This document shows positions 23,467 to 27,121 of a DNA stretch of 27,121 bases, piece by piece. The stretch is from Opitutus sp. GAS368. GTDB taxonomy: Bacteria; Verrucomicrobiota; Verrucomicrobiia; Opitutales; Opitutaceae. The stretch spans positions 1-27,121 of the forward strand of contig CAMAXB010000005.1 of the NCBI GenBank assembly GCA_945862035.1, read 5' to 3'. Position numbers and translations under genes: made by a program. Position 1 is the first letter of the stretch, and each line of letters opens with the position of its first letter. A model generated the notes under the pieces. The model saw only the letters and a program-made list of their open reading frames with translations, was not told the origin of the DNA and made no database searches.

Positions 23467-24900
23467 ATGCCCCCTGCCTCGCTTCCCACCCCCCGCACGG
23501 CGTTGCTTGTCGCGACTTTGGCCGCGCTTGCTTTCACCTGCTCCGCCCATGCCCAGCAGTTTCGCACCGGCCAGGTCGCCGACAGCTATGCGCAGAACTG
23601 CGCCAGCTGCCACGGCGCCAATCTCCAAGGCGGATCCGCGCCATCCATGCTTGATGATGTGTGGTCCGTGGGCGGTGATCCGGAAAGCCTGGCGCGCGCG
23701 ATTCGTGACGGGGTTCCCGAGAAGGGCATGCCAGCCTGGGGGCAGGTCATGGAGGACAAGGATGTCCGCGCGATGGTCATCTACCTGCAGGAGCAGCGGA
23801 CCAAGTTCCAGAACGGCCAGATCACTTTCCCGGCGCCGGCCGACTCGATCTCGGTCCAGAGCGAACTGCACACCTACCAGCTGAACACTTGGGTGGGCGG
23901 CTTGGATGAGCCTTACTCGCTCGCCTTCCTCTCGGCGGATCGGGCGATCGTCACGGAGAAAAAGGGCGCGCTCTACGTGATCGAAAACGGCCAGCGTGCG
24001 GCTGAACCGATCAAGGGCCTGCCGGAGATCTTCAATCAGGGTCAGGGTGGTCTTTACGATGTCGTGCCTCATCCCCAGTACGCGCAGAACGGCTGGATCT
24101 ACTTCGCCTTCGCCGATCCCGGTGAGGGTGGCAGCATGACGCGGATCGTCCGCGGCAAGCTGCAGGGGAATGAATTGGTCGACGTGCAGACGATCTTCCA
24201 GGCCCGCGCGGATCTCTACATCCCGGCCTCCGCACGCGTCCACTGGGGTGGCCGCATGGTCTTTGATCGCGACGGCATGCTCTTCTTCTCCGTTGGCGAA
24301 CGCGGGCAGCGCGACCACGCCCAAGATGTCACTCGCCCCAACGGCAAGGTCCATCGCCTGCATGACGACGGCCGCATCCCGGCCGGCAATCCCTTCGTCG
24401 GCCAGGCCGATGCGGTGCAATCGATCTGGTCCTTCGGTCATCGCAATCCGCAGGGGCTGGCCTTCCACCCGGTCACGGGCGCACTCTACGACTTGGAGCA
24501 CGGGCCGCGCGGGGGCGACGAACTCAATCACGTGGAAAAGGGGCGCAACTATGGCTGGCCCGTCATCACCTACGGGATCGAGTACAGCGGCGCCGGCATC
24601 ACCGAGCTGACGCACAAGGAGGGCATGGAGCAGCCGATCACCTATTGGGTGCCTTCGCTCGCTGTCTGCGGCATGAACTTCTATACCGGCGACCTTTTCC
24701 CGCAGTGGAAGAATCACCTCTTCATCTCCAGCCTCGCGGCGGAGGAACTCCGTCGGCTGGAAATCAAGGATGGCCAGGTGGTGAAGCAGGAGATCATTTT
24801 CAAGGGTCTTGGCCGCATCCGCCACGTGGTCGGGGGCCCCGATGGCGCCCTCTACGCGATGCTGCCGAACCGCATCGCCCGGATCGCGCCGGTCCAATAG
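23467..24900 (+). CDS. Exported cytochrome c / PQQ-type sugar dehydrogenase fusion
   Basis: 477 residues from ATG 23467 (an in-frame TTG lies three codons earlier). A signal peptide covers about 1-30 (LLVATLAALAFTCSAHAQ). A small cytochrome c domain follows: haem site CASCH (45-49) and candidate distal Met in KGMPAWG (88). From about 125 on lies a six-bladed soluble glucose/aldose-sugar-dehydrogenase propeller: GLDEPYSLAFLSADRAIVTE, YDVVPHPQYAQNGWIYFAF, GGRMVFDRDGMLFFSVGERG, HRNPQGLAFHPVTGALYDLE and HGPRGGDELNHVEKGRNYGWP, the PQQ- and calcium-binding signature of the family. The enzyme probably oxidises aldoses in the periplasm, with the fused haem as first electron acceptor; PQQ synthesis genes are not in the window. 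It follows relic sequence and ends in a double-hairpin region shared with the convergent YchJ gene. Confidence 0.92.
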   Translation: MPPASLPTPRTALLVATLAALAFTCSAHAQQFRTGQVADSYAQNCASCHGANLQGGSAPSMLDDVWSVGGDPESLARAIRDGVPEKGMPAWGQVMEDKDVRAMVIYLQEQRTKFQNGQITFPAPADSISVQSELHTYQLNTWVGGLDEPYSLAFLSADRAIVTEKKGALYVIENGQRAAEPIKGLPEIFNQGQGGLYDVVPHPQYAQNGWIYFAFADPGEGGSMTRIVRGKLQGNELVDVQTIFQARADLYIPASARVHWGGRMVFDRDGMLFFSVGERGQRDHAQDVTRPNGKVHRLHDDGRIPAGNPFVGQADAVQSIWSFGHRNPQGLAFHPVTGALYDLEHGPRGGDELNHVEKGRNYGWPVITYGIEYSGAGITELTHKEGMEQPITYWVPSLAVCGMNFYTGDLFPQWKNHLFISSLAAEELRRLEIKDGQVVKQEIIFKGLGRIRHVVGGPDGALYAMLPNRIARIAPVQ

Positions 24901-24916
24901 CGCGGATCCGGTTGTA

Positions 24917-24984
24917 GCCGGGGTCCCTGACCCCGGTCTGCAAGGGATGAAGCAAATCCCAAGGCACCGGGGTCACCGACCCCA
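24917..24984. terminator. Double GC hairpin between convergent genes (possible bidirectional terminator/repeat)
   Basis: ccggggtc (24918-24925) pairs with gaccccgg (24929-24936) around a three-base loop, and ggggtc (24969-24974) pairs with gacccc (24978-24983); between them gggat/atccc form a third small pair. The two outer hairpins are also inverted copies of each other, so the 68 bases can fold as one cruciform. Position between two converging genes suggests transcription termination in both directions, though no T-run follows. The sequence style also resembles an interspersed repeat. Confidence 0.55.
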
Positions 24985-25008
24985 GCCACATCGGACCGCA
25001 AGTTCGCC

Positions 25009-25509
25009 TCAGGCGGCCCGAAGGCAGCACTGCTTGTGCTTTTTTCCGCTGCCGCAGGGGCAGGGATCGTTGCGCCCCACCTTGGGCCCGGCCGCCCGCA
25101 CCGGGGCCGGTCCCTGACGCAGCGCCCGGGTGTAGATCCAGGCACCGTTGGTCCGCTGAAATTCCGCCTTCTCCTCCAGCACGCCCACCACGCCTTGATC
25201 CTCGTAATACGCGGAGAACTCGACCGTCGCCGTGTCCGGCTTGGCTCCGGGTTCGTGGCGGTGGATGACCAGACGCGTCCACTTCGTTGGCGGGGCCTCC
25301 CCGGAGGCGACGAAGGGTCGATGGGCCGTTCCCTGAAAAGTGAGGTGCAGGTAGCGCTCGTCGTTGATGACGTGCGCCGTGTAGCGCGAGCGCATCAGTT
25401 CCTCGGCAGTCGCGGCCGGCCGGTGGCCGGCGATCACCGCACCGCAGCAATCGGCAAGGGGCTTTCCGGAGCCACAGGGACAATTCAAGGAAGAATCAGG
25501 AGACGACAT
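25009..25509 (-). CDS. YchJ/UPF0225 family SEC-C protein
   Basis: 166 residues from ATG 25509 (a TTG three codons earlier is less likely). Two SEC-C zinc motifs bracket the protein: CPCGSGKPLADCC (10-22) and CPCGSGKKHKQCC (150-162). Between them is the NTF2-like YchJ domain: AEELMRSRYTAHVINDERYLHLTF, WTRLVIHRHEPGAK, TVEFSAYYEDQG and LEEKAEFQRTNGAWIYT. This is the arrangement of the YchJ/UPF0225 family, a cytoplasmic family of unknown biochemical function whose SEC-C motifs resemble the SecB-binding tail of SecA. It faces the cytochrome/sugar-dehydrogenase gene convergently and is divergent from the dienelactone hydrolase across 113 bases. Confidence 0.92.
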   Translation of the reverse strand: MSSPDSSLNCPCGSGKPLADCCGAVIAGHRPAATAEELMRSRYTAHVINDERYLHLTFQGTAHRPFVASGEAPPTKWTRLVIHRHEPGAKPDTATVEFSAYYEDQGVVGVLEEKAEFQRTNGAWIYTRALRQGPAPVRAAGPKVGRNDPCPCGSGKKHKQCCLRAA

Positions 25510-25622
25510 GGCTCTCAATTCAACGGAACGTCCGCTCGGAGGCGAGTCCCGAGCACTGAATTGCGTTCGCGGTCCGTTCCGCTTGGCTCTGTCTCGTTCT
25601 GCGTAACCGCAAATTCGCCCCC

Positions 25623-26528
25623 ATGTCCACCTCCACGCCCTCCCGTCCGACCGCCTACGACTTCGACCAGGAACTGCTCAATCTCTACGATCGTTACGCG
25701 CACGGCCTGCTCGACCGCCGCACCTTCCTCGACCGCGCCGGCAAGTTTGCGGTGGGCGGCCTGACCGCCGTCGCCATCCTTGAGGCGCTCAGCCCGAAGT
25801 ACGCCTTCGCCGCGCAGGTTCCGGCGGGTGATCCCCGCGTGCAGACCGAGTACCTCAAGTACCCCTCCCCGGACGGCCATGGCGAGATGCGCGGGCTCTT
25901 CGCGAAGCCGGCGGGTGCGACGGGCAAGCTGCCGGGCGTCATCGTCGTCCACGAGAATCGCGGCCTGAATCCCTACATCGAAGACGTGGTCAAGCGCCTG
26001 GCGGTCGCCGGTTTTGTCGCCTTCGGTCCGGATGCCCTCTGGCCGCTCGGCGGCTACCCGGGCACCGACGATCAGGGCCGCGAGATGCAGTCCAAACTCG
26101 AGCGCGCCAAGATCAACGAGGACTTCGTGGCCGCGACCCGCTTCCTGCAATCGCATGCCGCGTGCAACGGGACCGTGGGCGTGACCGGCTTCTGCTTCGG
26201 CGGCGGCATGTCCAACTACCTCGCGGCCCGTCTGCCCGACGTGGTCAAGGCGGCCGTGCCCTATTACGGTGGTCAGGTCGCAGCCGAGGAGGCCCGGAAG
26301 ATCAAGGGTGCCCTACTGCTCCATTTTGCCGAGCTCGACGAACGCGTGAACGCGGGCTGGCCGGCCTATGAGATCGCGCTCAAGGCCGCCGGCGTCTCCT
26401 ACGAGGCGCACTTCTATCCGAAGACGAACCACGGCTTCCACAACGACACGACGCCGCGCTATGACGCGGCGGCCGCCGAGCTGTCGTGGCAGCGCACGAT
26501 CGCCTTCTTCAAGGCCAAGCTGGGTTGA
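25623..26528 (+). CDS. Tat-exported dienelactone hydrolase family protein
   Basis: 301 residues from ATG 25623. An unusually long N-terminus (YDFDQELLNLYDRYAHGLL) precedes DRRTFLDRAGKFAVGGLTAVAI (31-52), a twin-arginine-like signal, so the protein is probably exported folded. The dienelactone hydrolase triad is complete: C191 in GFCFGGG, D239 in AELDERV and H270 in NHGFHND, and VIVVHENRG (107-114) holds the conserved Glu (111) that activates the Cys. These enzymes open lactone or ester bonds; exported versions of this size are common in soil bacteria but their substrates are unknown. It is divergent from the YchJ gene and is followed by a strong terminator. Confidence 0.92.
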   Translation: MSTSTPSRPTAYDFDQELLNLYDRYAHGLLDRRTFLDRAGKFAVGGLTAVAILEALSPKYAFAAQVPAGDPRVQTEYLKYPSPDGHGEMRGLFAKPAGATGKLPGVIVVHENRGLNPYIEDVVKRLAVAGFVAFGPDALWPLGGYPGTDDQGREMQSKLERAKINEDFVAATRFLQSHAACNGTVGVTGFCFGGGMSNYLAARLPDVVKAAVPYYGGQVAAEEARKIKGALLLHFAELDERVNAGWPAYEIALKAAGVSYEAHFYPKTNHGFHNDTTPRYDAAAAELSWQRTIAFFKAKLG

Positions 26529-26563
26529 TCCCCTCCAGGGTTGCCGCCCCGCGCGCACCCGCC

Positions 26564-26612
26564 AAAGTCCGCCGGCATGCGAGCCCCTGCATGCCTGCGG
26601 ATTTTTCTTTTC
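26564..26612 (+). terminator. Intrinsic terminator after the dienelactone hydrolase gene
   Basis: The arms aaagtccgccggcatgc (26564-26580) and gcatgcctgcggattttt (26589-26606) pair with one mismatch and a G-T wobble around an eight-base loop, then the T-rich tract runs to 26612. It lies 36 bases after the stop codon at 26528. The A-run on the left would also let it work on the other strand. Confidence 0.85.
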
Positions 26613-26669
26613 TGGGCCGCGACCGCGAGCCGCTGGCGGCATTGCTGAAGTAAAGGCAGACCGAGTTCT

Positions 26670-26852
26670 CGCCCGCGAATCACGCGAATCTCCGAGAAAA
26701 TCGACGACCTTTTTACCACGGAATACACGGAATACACGGAACACATGGAACAGAGGAAAAAGTCCAGGAAGCTTGGGTTCGAAATTTCGTGTGTTCCGTG
26801 TATTCTGTGGTGACTCTTCTGGATTCGTGCCGATTCGCGTGATTCGCGGGCG
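26670..26852. repeat. Inverted-repeat element copy 2 (identical 21-bp ends with copy 1)
   Basis: 26670-26690 and 26832-26852 are exact reverse complements and are identical to the ends of the element at 3898-4124. Inside, 26717-26743 holds three tandem nine-base units (cacggaata twice, then cacggaaca), and 26785-26811 carries tttcgtgtgttccgtgt as in copy 1, complementary to the tandem units, giving a nested hairpin. At 183 bases it is shorter than copy 1 (227). It lies between the dienelactone hydrolase terminator and a truncated luciferase-like gene start and has no ORF of its own. Confidence 0.85.
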
Positions 26853-26914
26853 CTCTCTGCTCGCTCGTGCACCGGTGCAGTTGTCAAAGCGGACTCCGCG
26901 GGACATGGTAGGGC

Positions 26915-27028
26915 ATGATTCCGTTCTCCGTCCTCGACCTCTCCCCGATTCCCGCCGGGGCAAGCGTGGGTGCCGTGATCCTCTTCCGATGCGGATCTTG
27001 CTGGGGCCCGGCGAAAATCGATCATTGA
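26915..27028 (+). pseudogene. Truncated N-terminus of a luciferase-like (LLM) monooxygenase
   Basis: From ATG 26915 the frame reads IPFSVLDLSPIPAGASVG, which matches the characteristic first residues of LLM-class flavin-dependent oxidoreductases of the YhbW type (FSLLDLAPIPEGSSA in E. coli from memory). After about 19 codons the similarity stops and the frame ends at TGA 27028, giving only 37 residues. The rest of the gene, normally over 300 codons, is missing, and AT-richer sequence begins at about 27012. Confidence 0.6.
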
Positions 27029-27043
27029 CCGAACAATCGATCG
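27017..27043 (+). promoter_or_regulatory. Direct/near-inverted atcgatc repeats before the antitoxin start
   Basis: atcgatc occurs at 27017-27023 and 27037-27043, two turns apart centre to centre, and cgatcattg/caatcgatcg forms a near-palindrome with one extra base. A ttgacc (27025-27030) lies between them and could be a -35 element, but no good -10 is seen. Antitoxins of this family often repress their own promoter at such sites, so an operator is plausible. Confidence 0.3.
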
Positions 27044-27059
27044 GCATACCGTATGACGA

Positions 27060-27121
27060 ATGGAAACCGTTACGATTTCACCTAAATTTCAAGTCGTTAT
27101 TCCCCAAAAGGTTCGTGAAGA
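27060..27121 (+). CDS. AbrB/VapB-type antitoxin, start only (3' end outside window)
   Basis: The first 20 codons from ATG 27060 read ETVTISPKFQVVIPQKVRE, the start of a SpoVT-AbrB swapped-hairpin domain (pattern TISPKFQVVIPKEVRE), found in VapB- and MazE-like antitoxins. Such proteins bind DNA as dimers and usually neutralise a PIN-domain toxin encoded directly downstream, which would lie outside this window. By hand count 24 of these 62 bases are G or C (39%), much lower than the flanking genes, suggesting recent acquisition. Only the N-terminus is seen, so a stand-alone AbrB-like regulator is possible. Confidence 0.75.
   Translation, partial: METVTISPKFQVVIPQKVRE

Noticed and set aside
22975..24897. 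640-codon minus-strand frame opposite the cytochrome/sugar dehydrogenase gene
   Set aside because: It mirrors the real gene and continues into relic sequence; composition is that of an antisense frame and no family motif is seen.
26591..26653. A 20-codon plus-strand frame starting MPADFSFLGRD
   Set aside because: It begins inside the terminator stem and is too short; no support beyond an open frame.
26313..27047. 244-codon minus-strand frame at the right end
   Set aside because: Covers repeat copy 2 and the antisense of the dienelactone hydrolase; NTRNTRN and VFRVFRVFRG come from the nine-base tandem units.
1..27121. tRNA, rRNA, CRISPR arrays, phage genes, defence systems, biosynthetic clusters
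   Set aside because: I looked for cloverleaf-like T-loop sequences, regularly spaced repeats, integrase/terminase/capsid and nuclease/helicase signatures and saw none apart from the antitoxin start at the right edge.

Overview
The window is about 27 kb of high-GC bacterial chromosome, roughly two-thirds G+C by eye. Gene content points to Verrucomicrobiota, most likely an Opitutales/Opitutaceae-type heterotroph. The main evidence is a very large secreted beta-propeller/HEAT/CxxCH haem protein of the PVC (Planctomycetes-Verrucomicrobia) type next to a Tat-exported xylose-isomerase-like TIM barrel. Supporting evidence is the many exported hydrolases, interspersed inverted repeats built on 'cacggaacacacgaaa'-like cores, and start codons that mostly lack a clear Shine-Dalgarno sequence. 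The taxon is inferred; there is no rRNA gene in the window.

Layout. 1-2105 (minus): a secreted PHP-domain phosphoesterase-like protein cut by the window edge, then a secreted histidine-phosphatase protein. 2149-3000: a small uncharacterised ORF and a multiply frameshifted remnant of an RsbRD_N-type sensor. 3179-3808 (plus): the housekeeping GTPase EngB/YihA. 3898-4124: the first copy of a terminal-inverted-repeat element. 4154-6819 (minus): an unknown acidic protein, a YbaK-type aminoacyl-tRNA deacylase coupled to a conserved CxC protein of unknown function, and an exported PDZ protein. 6978-8423 (plus): a secreted M20/AbgB-like amidohydrolase. 8445-9836 (minus): a second secreted PHP protein. 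10107-10475 (plus): an exported Dabb-domain protein with a clear terminator, followed by a second repeat type. 10728-14914 (minus): the TIM-barrel/PVC haem protein pair. 15096-16304 (plus): an Fsr-type MFS exporter. 16288-19146 (minus): an Ig-domain metzincin protease with a GlyGly-CTERM-like tail, and an S9 peptidase. 19394-22674 (plus): an alpha/beta hydrolase and an M28 aminopeptidase. 22684-23283: relics of a quinone oxidoreductase and an AraC regulator pointing away from each other. 23467-24900 (plus): a cytochrome c/PQQ-type sugar dehydrogenase fusion. 25009-25509 (minus): a YchJ/SEC-C protein. 25623-26528 (plus): a Tat-type dienelactone hydrolase. 26529-27121: a strong terminator, the second TIR-element copy, a truncated luciferase-like monooxygenase start, and the first 62 bases of an AT-rich AbrB/VapB-type antitoxin gene.

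Biologically this is mostly a periplasmic or extracellular degradation region: peptidases, carboxylester and amide hydrolases, PHP phosphoesterases and two haem-linked sugar or alcohol dehydrogenases that could pass electrons to the respiratory chain. Each gene sits alone or in a pair; I see no long operon, phage, CRISPR array, defence island or biosynthetic cluster. The most noteworthy non-genic signal is the pair of elements with identical 21-bp terminal inverted repeats about 22.8 kb apart. Next come three areas of gene decay, one ending where an AT-rich toxin-antitoxin-type module begins at the right edge.
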